This document shows positions 1 to 8,025 of a DNA stretch of 32,839 nt, in pieces. Source of the stretch: Bryobacterales bacterium (lineage in GTDB: Bacteria; Acidobacteriota; Terriglobia; Bryobacterales; Bryobacteraceae); NCBI GenBank assembly GCA_016789755.1, contig JAEUQG010000043.1, forward strand, positions 1-32,839. Reading direction: 5' to 3'. A program made the translations under genes and the position numbers. The notes below the pieces were generated by a model. The model was not told the origin of the DNA, did not search any database, and worked only from the letters and a program-made list of their open reading frames with translations. Position 1 is the first letter of the stretch; each line of letters begins with the position of its first letter.

Positions 1-2
1 CG

Positions 3-1586
3 GCCACCAGGCTCTTCCACCTCGTCTTTTTGCTCCTCAGTATTCCCTTAATCGCCCGCATCGGGCAACAACTCAATATCAACACGAGCGCATCGTGGGC
101 GGCCGGCCTGTTCTATTCGGTCACTCCTGTCGTCGGCATGAGCGCCACCTGCGCCTATAACGACGCAGCGATGGTCTTCTTCATCCTGGCGGTTGCCCAT
201 CTGCTGCTGGACCGCGATTCCAGCCCGGCCGCACTCGGCGCCACCGCCGGATTCTGCTATGCCGTGAAGTTCACCGGCGGTCTCGCCGCTCCCATCGCCT
301 TTCTTTTCCGTCCGTCGCGAACCCTCTTCCTCGCTGCTACCGCGATCATTGCCCCTTGGCTCATCCGCAGTTTTCTGCTCACCGGAAACCCCGTCGCCCC
401 ATTGCTGAACTCGGTCTTCCCGAACGCCTATTTCCACATCGATTCCGAACGCGAACTGGCCGGTTATCTGCGCACCTACGGGGAGTTGGATCCCTCGTCC
501 ATCCCGCTGCAGGTTGCAATCCACGGCGATGCGCTCCAGGGGCTCCTCGGGCCGCTCTGGCTCTCTGTTCCCCTCGCCCTACTCGCGCTCCGCACTCGCG
601 GCGGCCGAGTTCTGTGGCTTGCAGCCCTTGTCGCCGGAGCACCGTGGTTTCTCAACATCGGCACGCGCTTCCTCATGCCTGCCCTTCCATTCTTCGCTCT
701 CGCATTGATGGCCAGCCTTCCCCGAGCCCTTGTCCTCTCCTTCGTCTTTGCCCATGCCGTCCTCAGTTGGCCGCAGGTGCTGCCCCTCTATGCGTCGAAA
801 GGCGCCTGGGCGTTAGGCATGCAACAGCCCGGCCCGGAGCGGGCACTGGCAAGCCTCCTTACCGCCAACACCACACAAGATGCGCGTATCCTCGATCTCG
901 CCAATGCGCCCGCTGCCATCACCCCGCGGCGCCTGATCAACGCCTGGCAGACGGCGCAAGGCGACAGGCTCGTCCGATCCCTGCGCATGGCGATGAGCCC
1001 CACGCCGGCCCTCGTCGAATGGCGCACGCGGTTCGCCTCGCAATCCTTCACCGCCTTCCGTGCCCGTTTTCCCCAAGAACGAAACGAGTCAATCGCCCTT
1101 CATGAGATCGAACTGCCCGGTCTCAAGCCGGATATCCTCTGGACCCTTCGCGCGTGGCCCAACGTGTGGGAATCCTCGCTTGCACTCGACGGGAACCTCA
1201 CTTCCAACTGGGCCACCTGGCAGCCACTTCGTGGCGGCATGTTCTACGAAGTCGATTTCTCATCGCCGCAGAATCTCGAAGAAATCGCAATAGTGGCCTC
1301 CATCTCCGCACGCTCGGCTCCGCTCGAACTCTTCGGCCGCCACAACACCGCCTGGAGAAAGATCCCCCTGCCAGCGCGCCCCACCGAACTCGCGCCTCGC
1401 AATCTGCGCCGCAGCGCCGCGCGGTACCTCCGCCGCGAAGGAATCACTCACGTGCTCGCCCCGCTTGGCCCCGATGCCTTCGGCCAGATCGCTGCCGACA
1501 TGCACGCAGTCCCCGGCGATTGGGATCTTGCTGCCGTCGCCGAATTCGAAAATTTCACACTCTACCGCCTCAAGCCATCACCGTAG
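3..1586 (+). CDS. Polytopic membrane protein, GT-C (family 39)-like glycosyltransferase, 5' partial
   Basis: The reading frame is open to the left window edge, so the N-terminus is missing; 527 codons are visible. A TTG at 30 could be read as a start, but the frame continues upstream with hydrophobic codons, so I treat the gene as truncated. The first 240 or so residues contain about seven to eight hydrophobic segments separated by short polar loops. About 280 mostly soluble residues follow, probably periplasmic. This layout fits the GT-C superfamily (ArnT/PMT-like family 39 enzymes), which transfer sugars from polyprenyl-phosphate donors at the outer face of the inner membrane. The first periplasmic loop with the catalytic acidic residues would lie outside the window, so the activity cannot be confirmed. 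It converges on the deacetylase-like gene and overlaps its 3' end by 9 bp. It could also be an uncharacterised membrane protein of another family. Confidence 0.6.
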   Translation, partial: ATRLFHLVFLLLSIPLIARIGQQLNINTSASWAAGLFYSVTPVVGMSATCAYNDAAMVFFILAVAHLLLDRDSSPAALGATAGFCYAVKFTGGLAAPIAFLFRPSRTLFLAATAIIAPWLIRSFLLTGNPVAPLLNSVFPNAYFHIDSERELAGYLRTYGELDPSSIPLQVAIHGDALQGLLGPLWLSVPLALLALRTRGGRVLWLAALVAGAPWFLNIGTRFLMPALPFFALALMASLPRALVLSFVFAHAVLSWPQVLPLYASKGAWALGMQQPGPERALASLLTANTTQDARILDLANAPAAITPRRLINAWQTAQGDRLVRSLRMAMSPTPALVEWRTRFASQSFTAFRARFPQERNESIALHEIELPGLKPDILWTLRAWPNVWESSLALDGNLTSNWATWQPLRGGMFYEVDFSSPQNLEEIAIVASISARSAPLELFGRHNTAWRKIPLPARPTELAPRNLRRSAARYLRREGITHVLAPLGPDAFGQIAADMHAVPGDWDLAAVAEFENFTLYRLKPSP

Positions 1587-2942
1587 TTGTGCGGGCTTCA
1601 ATGTCCAGGCTTGCAGCCGGCCCATCTCATGCAACTCCGGCGCCTGAAAACCCTCCGGATGAATCGCCCATTGAAACGCCTTCTGTGCTTCCGTGCTCAC
1701 ATGCCGCTCAAATGCCAGTTTCCCTTTGCGGACAGCCACGGAAGGGCCGCCATCGTCCCCCGCCAACGACGCAGCGAAATCCCCAACCGAGAGATGCTCT
1801 CCCCCAAACCAAACGTGCGACGGCAGCCGCTTGTGCCGCTCAATGTAATCAATGGCCGCACTCTTGCCCCGATTCCACAAGTCCCTGTCGATCGAGGTCC
1901 GCTTCACCGTCGACTCCACCCGTTGCGCCGGTCCATCCACATAGCGCGGCTGAAAACCCAGCATCGCCAGCAACTGATCCGCCGCCGAATGCCCCCCACG
2001 AATGTCGATCGACTGTGCCATCTGCCTGCGGATTTCGGGGACATCGACAATCCCCTGCGGATCGGCCAGCACCTGCGTCAGTTGCCGTCCAGTGATGATG
2101 TGGACGCCGCTCGCTTGCACATGCTTCATGAACTCGTACAGCAAGCGGTACGCCTGCTCGCTCGATTCCTTGGTCCGCAACGCGGGACGCCGGTAATCCG
2201 AAGGCGCCGTGTAGCGGCCCTTGGCGAAGTTCACTGCATCCCAGAACTCCGTCGTCACGAACTCCGTCGGATGATAGTAGGTGTGAATCACGCCGCCGCC
2301 CTGTGCGCGCAAAGCCGCCACGGATGCATCGAACTTCTTTTTCGCATCCGCCAGCTTGCCTGCATCGTCCAGGTCTGCCCGCACCGTGTTCGGCCCAAGC
2401 CCATAGACGTACAGCATGCCCATGTACCAAAACGGCTGATTGTTCAGCGTGACATGGCTCCCCTCATCCATATACACCGGAACCCCCATCCGCCGTAGCG
2501 CGATGTTGCTTTGCGGCCCCCACGATGACCCGGGTTGCCCGTAGCAACTCGGAATCACTCCGAACACACGCTGCAAATCGCGTACTCCGGGCATCTCCCG
2601 CCGCTCGAATTCCTGCGCGCCTTCGAGCAGGCCCATCGTTCGTAAATACACCGACGGCGCCGGGGGGATGCTGTGATTGTCCGTGTGATACCCGATATCG
2701 TGCCGCGACAGCGCGGTGATTACATCCTTGCGCCCGCGCGCTTCCAAAACCCGTGCTTTCTCTCCTACCACCTTGAAGGTGGCTCGTACACCCATCTTTT
2801 CCAGATCCAGCGCAAGGCGCAACGCGGCGTCGTCCGCCGCCGGTTCCACGTAGTCTTCCGTGTCGAACCAAAGCAGATAGTAAACGGGGGCGGCGGCAAC
2901 CATGGTCCAAGCGCTCACAGCGAACAGCAGGCAAAGCAGCAT
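1578..2942 (-). CDS. Secreted polysaccharide deacetylase-like protein with C-terminal repeat-like segment
   Basis: The 454-residue protein starts at ATG 2942 with a signal peptide (hydrophobic residues 2-18, likely cut after AAA near residue 18). The NodB-type metal-dependent deacetylase fold is indicated by an FDTED motif at residues 26-30, matching the catalytic/metal aspartate motif, and by H86-x3-H90 (HTDNH), matching the family's two metal-binding histidines. The catalytic domain runs to about residue 300. Residues 362-394 (AIDYIERHKRLPSHVWFGG and following) have a YI-x-LP-x-V pattern resembling pseudomurein-binding-type repeats. Family members remove N- or O-acetyl groups from peptidoglycan, chitin or other glycans. 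The gene lies 4 bp after an EEP-family hydrolase gene, so the two are probably co-transcribed. The true substrate is unknown; some proteins of this fold hydrolyse other amide bonds. Confidence 0.75.
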   Translation of the reverse strand: MLLCLLFAVSAWTMVAAAPVYYLLWFDTEDYVEPAADDAALRLALDLEKMGVRATFKVVGEKARVLEARGRKDVITALSRHDIGYHTDNHSIPPAPSVYLRTMGLLEGAQEFERREMPGVRDLQRVFGVIPSCYGQPGSSWGPQSNIALRRMGVPVYMDEGSHVTLNNQPFWYMGMLYVYGLGPNTVRADLDDAGKLADAKKKFDASVAALRAQGGGVIHTYYHPTEFVTTEFWDAVNFAKGRYTAPSDYRRPALRTKESSEQAYRLLYEFMKHVQASGVHIITGRQLTQVLADPQGIVDVPEIRRQMAQSIDIRGGHSAADQLLAMLGFQPRYVDGPAQRVESTVKRTSIDRDLWNRGKSAAIDYIERHKRLPSHVWFGGEHLSVGDFAASLAGDDGGPSVAVRKGKLAFERHVSTEAQKAFQWAIHPEGFQAPELHEMGRLQAWTLKPAQLR

Positions 2943-2946
2943 ACAG

Positions 2947-3753
2947 CTATTCCAGCACAGCGATCACAGGGAAATGATCGGAAGGATACCGGCCTTCCCG
3001 CTGAAACGTCACCGTCTCCGCTGACTTCACCTGAAAGTTCCCCCGAAACAGAATCCAGTCGATTCTTGCGTTGCCAGGTTTCCCGCGGAATCCGTGAAAG
3101 GTTCCTTCCGGCCCGCTTCGCTCCGCCGCCACCTGCCAGGCATCCTGCATGCGATCCGCCAGTACGCGATACACCGCGCCCCCTGCCGGAGCATTGAAGT
3201 CTCCCGTGAGAATCACATCTGCGTCGGCGGCCAGTAGCCCGATTCGCGACGCGATCACCCTGGCGCACATCACCCGCGCCGCTTCATCTTCGCGCCGGTG
3301 CGGAAAATGCGTGTTGAAGTACCAGAAGCGCCGCTTGTTCGCCAGGTCCTCGAAAATCGCCCAGGTCACCATCCTGGGCAGCGTTGTGTTCCACGATTGC
3401 GACCCCGCTTTTTCCGGAGTTTCCGACAGCCAGAAGTCACCGGATTCCACCAGCTTCAGGCGCTCTTTGCGATAGAACACTCCCATGTGTTCGTCGGTGC
3501 GGTTTCCTCTACGGCTCACCCCGAACCAGGCGTATTCCGGCAGCTTTTCAACGATGTACTGCCCTTGCAGGTGGAACAGTTCCTGTGTCCCCATCACGTC
3601 TGGCTTCATGTGGCGGATCGAATCGATGAACAGATCCCGCCGTACTTCCCATTTGTCCGGCCCATCGTCGGGGTTCGGGTAGCGCACGTTGTAGCTCAAC
3701 ACGCGCAACGGCTCGGCATTCGCCATCAAAGTCAGCAAGAAGATCCACAGCAT
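2947..3753 (-). CDS. Secreted endonuclease/exonuclease/phosphatase (EEP) family hydrolase
   Basis: I chose ATG 3753 (268 residues) because it gives a short signal peptide (MLWIFLLTLMANA) directly before the first core strand. An in-frame ATG at 3825 would add 24 polar residues and run into the divergent gene. EEP-fold motifs are all present: N22 in LSYNVR, E58 in GTQE, H149 in NTHF, D185 and N187 in GDFNA, and D259-H260 in SDHFP. This superfamily uses Mg2+ to cut phosphodiesters and includes DNase I, sphingomyelinases and inositol phosphatases. The family and active-site completeness are clear, but the substrate is not. Export suggests an extracellular or periplasmic phosphodiester such as a nucleic acid or phospholipid head group. 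It is the first gene of a two-gene unit with the deacetylase-like gene. Confidence 0.82.
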   Translation of the reverse strand: MLWIFLLTLMANAEPLRVLSYNVRYPNPDDGPDKWEVRRDLFIDSIRHMKPDVMGTQELFHLQGQYIVEKLPEYAWFGVSRRGNRTDEHMGVFYRKERLKLVESGDFWLSETPEKAGSQSWNTTLPRMVTWAIFEDLANKRRFWYFNTHFPHRREDEAARVMCARVIASRIGLLAADADVILTGDFNAPAGGAVYRVLADRMQDAWQVAAERSGPEGTFHGFRGKPGNARIDWILFRGNFQVKSAETVTFQREGRYPSDHFPVIAVLE

Positions 3754-3814
3754 GGTGATTACTCTAAGTGCAATTGTTCCACGAAATCCTGGTATCACAG
3801 AAGATGGCGTTTCC

Positions 3815-5230
3815 ATGAATCTCAATCAGCTCTTCGATCTGTCTTTCCGCAACCGGCGGGATCAGCCCGCACTCGAATTCCTCGGACACACATACACATT
3901 CGGTGACATCGACCGTCGCGCCGGCCGCATGGCCAATATCCTTCGGGCCCGTGGATTGCAGAAAGGCGACCGCCTCAGCGTCTACCTCCCCAACCGCCTG
4001 GAGTTCATCGACATCTATCTCGCCTGCATCCGACTTGGCGTCATTTTCAATCCCATCAATATCCTCTACCGCGACCGCGAAATTACCCACATCCTGCATG
4101 ACGCCGAACCGAAAGCCGTGGTGTCGGAGACGGAACTCCCCCACACGACATGGCGCCCCGCCGATCTGCTTCGCGAAGCCGAGACCGCGTCCGATACGTT
4201 CCAGCCGATTGCCCTCGATGGCGACACGCCCGCCGCCATCATTTACACTTCCGGTACCACGGGAGCCTCCAAGGGCGCCGTTCTCACGCACAATAATTTC
4301 GCCGCCAACGCTATCAATCTCCTCACCTGTTGGCAGATCTCCGCCTCCGACCGTTTCCTTCTGCCGTTGCCGCTATTTCACGTGCACGGACTCGGCAACG
4401 GTGTCCACTGCTGGCTGATGAGCGGTTGCCAAATGCGCTTGTTGGAACGCTTTGAGCATGCCAAAGCAGCCGCCGAGTTCCTCTCTTTTCAACCCACATT
4501 GTTCTTCGCTGTTCCCACCATCTATGTCCGCCTGTTGGATGTTCCGCCGGAGGCCGCGCGTGCCATCGGAACACGCATGCGCCTCTTCGTATCCGGCTCA
4601 GCGCCTCTTCCCCCTCATGTGCTGGAACAGTTCCGCACGCTGTACGGACACACCATCCTCGAACGCTACGGCATGAGCGAAACCATGATGAATACCGGCA
4701 ATCCCTACACCGGTGAGCGCCGCCCCGGCACGGTGGGATTCCCCATGCCCGGCGTTTCCGTCAGAATCGACGAAACCGGCGAACTGTGGGTTCGCGGCCC
4801 CAACGTCTTCCTGGGCTACTGGCGCCGTGAGGATGCAACGCGGGCCGCTTTCCAGGATGGCTGGTTCCGCACCGGAGACCTTGCCACTTGTTCCGAGGAC
4901 GGCTACTACACCCTCCAGGGGCGCCGCAGTGACCTCATCATCAGCGGCGGCTTCAATATCTATCCCCGCGAGATAGAAGAGTTCCTGCTCGAACAACCGG
5001 ATGTGAAAGAGGCCGCTGTGGTCGGTGTGCCGGATCCCGTCCGCGGCGAAGTGCCTGTGGCCTACGTCGTGACGCGTGCCGATTCCTTCGATCCCGCCTC
5101 GCTCGAGCAGCGGTGCCGCGCTGCGCTCGCTTCTTTCAAGATTCCCCGAGCCTTTGTCGGGGTGCCGTCGCTTCCACGCACCGCATTGGGCAAAGTGCAG
5201 AAGCACCTGTTGCCCAAGCATCAGGGTTAA
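3815..5230 (+). CDS. matB: Malonyl-CoA synthetase-like acyl-CoA synthetase (ANL superfamily)
   Basis: The 471-residue cytoplasmic enzyme activates a carboxylic acid with ATP and CoA. I start at ATG 3815 because the Met-Asn-Leu N-terminus matches the family; the frame stays open up to 3752 without homologous-looking sequence. The P-loop-like motif YTSGTTGASKG is at residues 144-154, and the adenylate-binding ERYGMSE motif at 283-289. It is followed by an MNTGNPYTGERRPGTVG stretch, which is characteristic of MatB/ACSF3 malonyl- and methylmalonyl-CoA synthetases. The C-terminal hinge (GRRSDLIISGGFNIYP) and the adenylation lysine K460 (LGKVQK) are intact. It is slightly shorter than typical MatB. 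Malonyl-CoA made here could feed fatty acid synthesis through FabD, but no malonate transporter or decarboxylase is adjacent. A related short-chain acid is a possible alternative substrate. It meets the Nudix gene tail to tail with shared stop bases. Confidence 0.8.
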   Translation: MNLNQLFDLSFRNRRDQPALEFLGHTYTFGDIDRRAGRMANILRARGLQKGDRLSVYLPNRLEFIDIYLACIRLGVIFNPINILYRDREITHILHDAEPKAVVSETELPHTTWRPADLLREAETASDTFQPIALDGDTPAAIIYTSGTTGASKGAVLTHNNFAANAINLLTCWQISASDRFLLPLPLFHVHGLGNGVHCWLMSGCQMRLLERFEHAKAAAEFLSFQPTLFFAVPTIYVRLLDVPPEAARAIGTRMRLFVSGSAPLPPHVLEQFRTLYGHTILERYGMSETMMNTGNPYTGERRPGTVGFPMPGVSVRIDETGELWVRGPNVFLGYWRREDATRAAFQDGWFRTGDLATCSEDGYYTLQGRRSDLIISGGFNIYPREIEEFLLEQPDVKEAAVVGVPDPVRGEVPVAYVVTRADSFDPASLEQRCRAALASFKIPRAFVGVPSLPRTALGKVQKHLLPKHQG

Positions 5231-5766
5231 AGCAGTCGCGTTTTCCGCACCATTCGCAGCACCGACTCCTCCTCGGTAAGCATTCGCACTTCCTCCACCG
5301 GCACCCACCGCAATTCATGCGATTCGTCGCTCAGCACAATCCCTTCCGTTCGGTCCGCCTCCAGCGCGTAGCGAACGTCGTAGTGAAAATGCTCCGGTTC
5401 GGAGTTGCGCGCGGGAATCGCGTGAATGTCAACGTCGAAGATGGACTCGCTTACCGGACTGAGCGTTTGCAGTCCGCTTTCCTCACAGGCCTCCCGCATC
5501 GCCACGCGCAGCACGTCCGCATCGCCGTCGGCGTGGCCGCCTAACTGCAGCCACTTATCCAGCTTTCGATGGTGCGTCAAAAGCACGTGAGTCCGTTCGC
5601 GATCCACAATCCACGCCGATCCCGTTACGTGACCCACGGTCAAAGCCCGATCGAAGCAATCCTCATGGTCCGTCACGAACTCCGCCAGCCTCGTCCGCAT
5701 CGCCGCCTCTTCTTCCGTCGAAGGCGCATGCGCCGCCAGTTGCTGCAATAGTCGCTGCCGGCTCAC
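5227..5766 (-). CDS. Nudix hydrolase
   Basis: The 179-residue protein starts at GTG 5766, which overlaps the TGA stop of the upstream small gene by 4 bp (GTGA), a typical translational coupling. Starting further upstream would only read the other gene in a second frame. The Nudix box spans residues 77-99 (GGHADGDADVLRVAMREACE, then ESGL). The REACEESGL core is complete, but the first glutamate of the GX5E part is an alanine (A83), a variation seen in the GGHADGD subgroup. Nudix enzymes hydrolyse nucleoside diphosphates linked to another moiety; the substrate cannot be read from the sequence. An N-terminal helical segment of about 40 residues precedes the domain, as in other members of this subgroup. 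Confidence 0.85.
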   Translation of the reverse strand: MSRQRLLQQLAAHAPSTEEEAAMRTRLAEFVTDHEDCFDRALTVGHVTGSAWIVDRERTHVLLTHHRKLDKWLQLGGHADGDADVLRVAMREACEESGLQTLSPVSESIFDVDIHAIPARNSEPEHFHYDVRYALEADRTEGIVLSDESHELRWVPVEEVRMLTEEESVLRMVRKTRLL

Positions 5767-6065
5767 TCCGTTGGCCAATCCTTGCAAACCGGCGCCGGCA
5801 CACGCACTTGCGGCATGTTGGAGTCCCCCTTCGGCTCGATCACGCGAATGGTCCCCCTCGAAGGCGGCGTCACCCTCAGCAGGGGAATGGAACATGGGCC
5901 GGTTTCCTCCGGTGCAATCATCTCCAACCTCGCAGGCATCTTCACACCCGCCCGAAGGTTGAACTTCTGCTTTGTCAGATCTTTGTGAAAATCCTTTTTC
6001 CCGCTATCTTCCGATTGCGCGGCCAGAGAGCAGGCGACTGTGAGTAGCATCGAAATCCTGCGCAT
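5763..6065 (-). CDS. Small exported protein of unknown function
   Basis: The 100-residue protein starts at ATG 6065, which gives a signal-peptide-like N-terminus (MRRISMLLTVACSLAAQS). Further upstream the frame would run into the divergent gene. The mature part is about 80 residues, basic and proline-rich, with two cysteines (C58 in GPCSIPLL and C94 in APVCKDWP) that could form a disulfide. C12 lies in a poor lipobox context (TVAC), so a lipoprotein is possible but unlikely. I recognise no family. Its stop overlaps the start of the Nudix gene by 4 bp, so the two are made together. It is divergent from the ceramidase-like gene with only 18 bp between start codons. Confidence 0.6.
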   Translation of the reverse strand: MRRISMLLTVACSLAAQSEDSGKKDFHKDLTKQKFNLRAGVKMPARLEMIAPEETGPCSIPLLRVTPPSRGTIRVIEPKGDSNMPQVRVPAPVCKDWPTE

Positions 6066-6070
6066 GCGAT

Positions 6071-6076
6071 TATGAT
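6071..6076 (+). promoter_or_regulatory. Candidate -10 element (leaderless) for the ceramidase-like gene
   Basis: TATGAT lies 7 nt before ATG 6084, and there is no Shine-Dalgarno sequence. Transcription would start at or next to the start codon. No convincing -35 is visible. The same bases read on the other strand give TATCAT, 6 nt before ATG 6065 of the divergent small gene, so this may serve both directions. If ATG 6072 were the start instead, this site could not be the promoter. Confidence 0.35.
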
Positions 6077-6083
6077 ACTCCCA

Positions 6084-7403
6084 ATGAGATTCATCGCAGC
6101 GATTCTCCTCTGTCACACAGCAGCCTTCGCCATGAAAGCCGGACTCGCCAGAGTCAACATCACTCCCCAGGGACCCATCATGATGGCTGGATACGCCAGC
6201 CGCGATCATGAGAGCGAAGGCGTCCGCCAGCAGTTATTCGCCAAAGCGCTCGCGCTCGAAGACGCCCGTGGCCGGCGCAGTGTCATGGTCACTTTCGACC
6301 TGGTAGGCATGCCCCGCAATGTCGCCGACCCCATTGCCGAACGCGCCGAAAAGCAGTTCGGCTTGAAACGCGATCAACTCCTGCTGAACTGCTCGCACAC
6401 TCACAGCGGCCCCATTGTCGGATACCGTGAACGCACCTCCTACCGCCTCACCGATTCCCAGGAGGCGATTGTGCGCCGTTACGCCGACCTCCTCATCGCT
6501 CGGTCCATCGAAGCCATCGGCGCGGCTCTAAACGATCTGTCCCCAGCCGTGCTATCGGCGGATTTGGCCAACGCCGGTTTCGCCGTCAATCGCCGCCGTG
6601 TCACCGCCGCCACGCGCCACTACCCGCAGCCCGTCGACCACGACGCCCTGGTTATCGCCGTGCGCGACACAAGCGGCAAACTGCGGGGCGTTGTCTTCGG
6701 CTATGCCTGCCACGCTACTGTGCTCGGCGACTACCAGATCAACGGCGACTGGCCCGGCTATGCGCAGGAGGAGATCGAAAAAGCTCATCCCGGCGCCGTC
6801 GCTCTCTTTCTCGCTGGGTGCGGCGCGGATCAGAATCCGCTGCCCCGCCGCAAAGTGGAGCTTGCTCAAACCTACGGCAAGGTCATGCAGGAGGCCGTTT
6901 CCATAGCCATCAACGGCAAGATGAAAACACTCGACGACAGCATCCAAACCGCCTTCGAACGTGTTTCAGTTCCCTTCGATTCCCACCTCCCCCGCGAAGA
7001 GTGGCTGCGGCGAACCAAGGACCGCGACCCCAACGTCGCGCGCCACGCCGAGCGCATGATCGCCATCTTGGACAAAGAGGGGAAACTTCCCGAATCCTAT
7101 CCCTACGCCGTCCAGGTCTGGCGCTTTGGAAACTCCTTCACCATCGTGGCCCTTGCCGGCGAAGTCGTCGTCGATTACTCGCTTCGCTTGCGCGCTCAAC
7201 ATGGCTGGAACAATACCTGGGTCGCCTCTTACTCCAACGATGTGTTCGCCTACATCCCGTCGCTGCGTGTGCTCAAGGAGGGCGGCTACGAAGGCGCCAC
7301 AGCGATGATCCCATACGGCCAGCCAGGACCGTTCGCTCCCGCCGTGGAAGAAATCATCGTCCACAAAGTGGATCAACTCATTCTTCGCGCCTCACCGAAG
7401 TGA
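6084..7403 (+). CDS. Neutral ceramidase N-terminal-like hydrolase, exported
   Basis: The 439-residue protein starts at ATG 6084, giving a clean signal peptide (MRFIAAILLCHTAAFA); ATG 6072 is an in-frame alternative. The family is recognised from MKAGLARVNITP just after cleavage, the zinc-binding-like CSHTHSGP at residues 103-110, a second histidine in GYACHATVLG (H210), and FAYIPS-RVL-EGGYEG near the C-terminus. These match bacterial proteins labelled 'neutral/alkaline non-lysosomal ceramidase N-terminal domain'. Genuine ceramidases are about 650 or more residues and carry a catalytic serine in a GDVSPN-type motif. Here the equivalent segment appears to be GCGADQNP (residues 246-252) and the C-terminal domain is absent. 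The role may therefore be hydrolysis of some other amide or ester, probably at the cell surface. It converges on the HAD gene and overlaps it by 12 bp. Confidence 0.78.
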   Translation: MRFIAAILLCHTAAFAMKAGLARVNITPQGPIMMAGYASRDHESEGVRQQLFAKALALEDARGRRSVMVTFDLVGMPRNVADPIAERAEKQFGLKRDQLLLNCSHTHSGPIVGYRERTSYRLTDSQEAIVRRYADLLIARSIEAIGAALNDLSPAVLSADLANAGFAVNRRRVTAATRHYPQPVDHDALVIAVRDTSGKLRGVVFGYACHATVLGDYQINGDWPGYAQEEIEKAHPGAVALFLAGCGADQNPLPRRKVELAQTYGKVMQEAVSIAINGKMKTLDDSIQTAFERVSVPFDSHLPREEWLRRTKDRDPNVARHAERMIAILDKEGKLPESYPYAVQVWRFGNSFTIVALAGEVVVDYSLRLRAQHGWNNTWVASYSNDVFAYIPSLRVLKEGGYEGATAMIPYGQPGPFAPAVEEIIVHKVDQLILRASPK

Positions 7404-8018
7404 GTTTCCATTTCCGGCAAGCGATAGATGCGCTCTCACCAGCCGCACGGTCTCATCGGGATGTGGGATGCGCACCACATCGAAGCCGGCCGCCCGGCCA
7501 CTGGTTTCCCCGGCCAAGCTATCCTCCACGACCAGCGCTTTCCCCACCCCCAAACGCGCTGCCGCCGTCCGGTAAGGTTCTGGATCGGGCTTATGACGCG
7601 TCACATCCTCGGCAAAAACAGCAACCGACAACGAACGGAGAATCCCCCCCGCATAGAGGACTGGCTCCACTTCCTCCCGCCTGCTCGATGTCACTACTCC
7701 CACGGGCACCTTCGCCGACGTAACAAAGTCGATGATCCCCGGAGCGAATGGCAACCGTTGCCGCATGCGCTCCCGGAACAATTCGCTCTTGGCGTCGTAA
7801 CGTCCGAAAATAGTCTCCGCAGAAACTGCGGGCTGCGCCATCGCCGAAAGTTCCTCCGCCATCTTCTTGTCTGAAATGCCGATGAAGTGCGCGTGATAAT
7901 ACTCCCAACTGAAGTCGATGCGGAGCGGCGCCAGTACTTCTTTCCAGCAATCGAAATGGATCGGCTCGCTGTCGACGATCACCCCGTCGAAGTCGAATAG
8001 AATCGCTTGATAGTCCAT
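7392..8018 (-). CDS. HAD-superfamily phosphatase/phosphomutase (subfamily IA)
   Basis: The 208-residue cytoplasmic protein carries all HAD motifs: the nucleophile and acid/base aspartates D9 and D11 in FDFDGVIVDSEP, motif II in VVTSSRR, the motif III lysine in RHKPDPEPY, and motif IV acidic residues in VVEDSLAG. A helical cap domain (about residues 15-85) between motifs I and II places it in subfamily IA, with phosphoglycolate phosphatase and beta-phosphoglucomutase. The VDSEP and cap pattern would suit either a sugar-phosphate phosphatase or a beta-phosphoglucomutase, and I cannot choose. It starts 7 bp after the M48 protease stop, so the two are probably co-transcribed, with no evident functional link. 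Confidence 0.85.
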   Translation of the reverse strand: MDYQAILFDFDGVIVDSEPIHFDCWKEVLAPLRIDFSWEYYHAHFIGISDKKMAEELSAMAQPAVSAETIFGRYDAKSELFRERMRQRLPFAPGIIDFVTSAKVPVGVVTSSRREEVEPVLYAGGILRSLSVAVFAEDVTRHKPDPEPYRTAAARLGVGKALVVEDSLAGETSGRAAGFDVVRIPHPDETVRLVRAHLSLAGNGNSLR

Positions 8019-8025
8019 TCGTGGC

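Noticed and set aside
1587..2498. A 303-codon plus-strand frame after the first gene
   Set aside because: It lies inside the deacetylase-like gene on the other strand, which carries catalytic motifs, and the plus frame has none.
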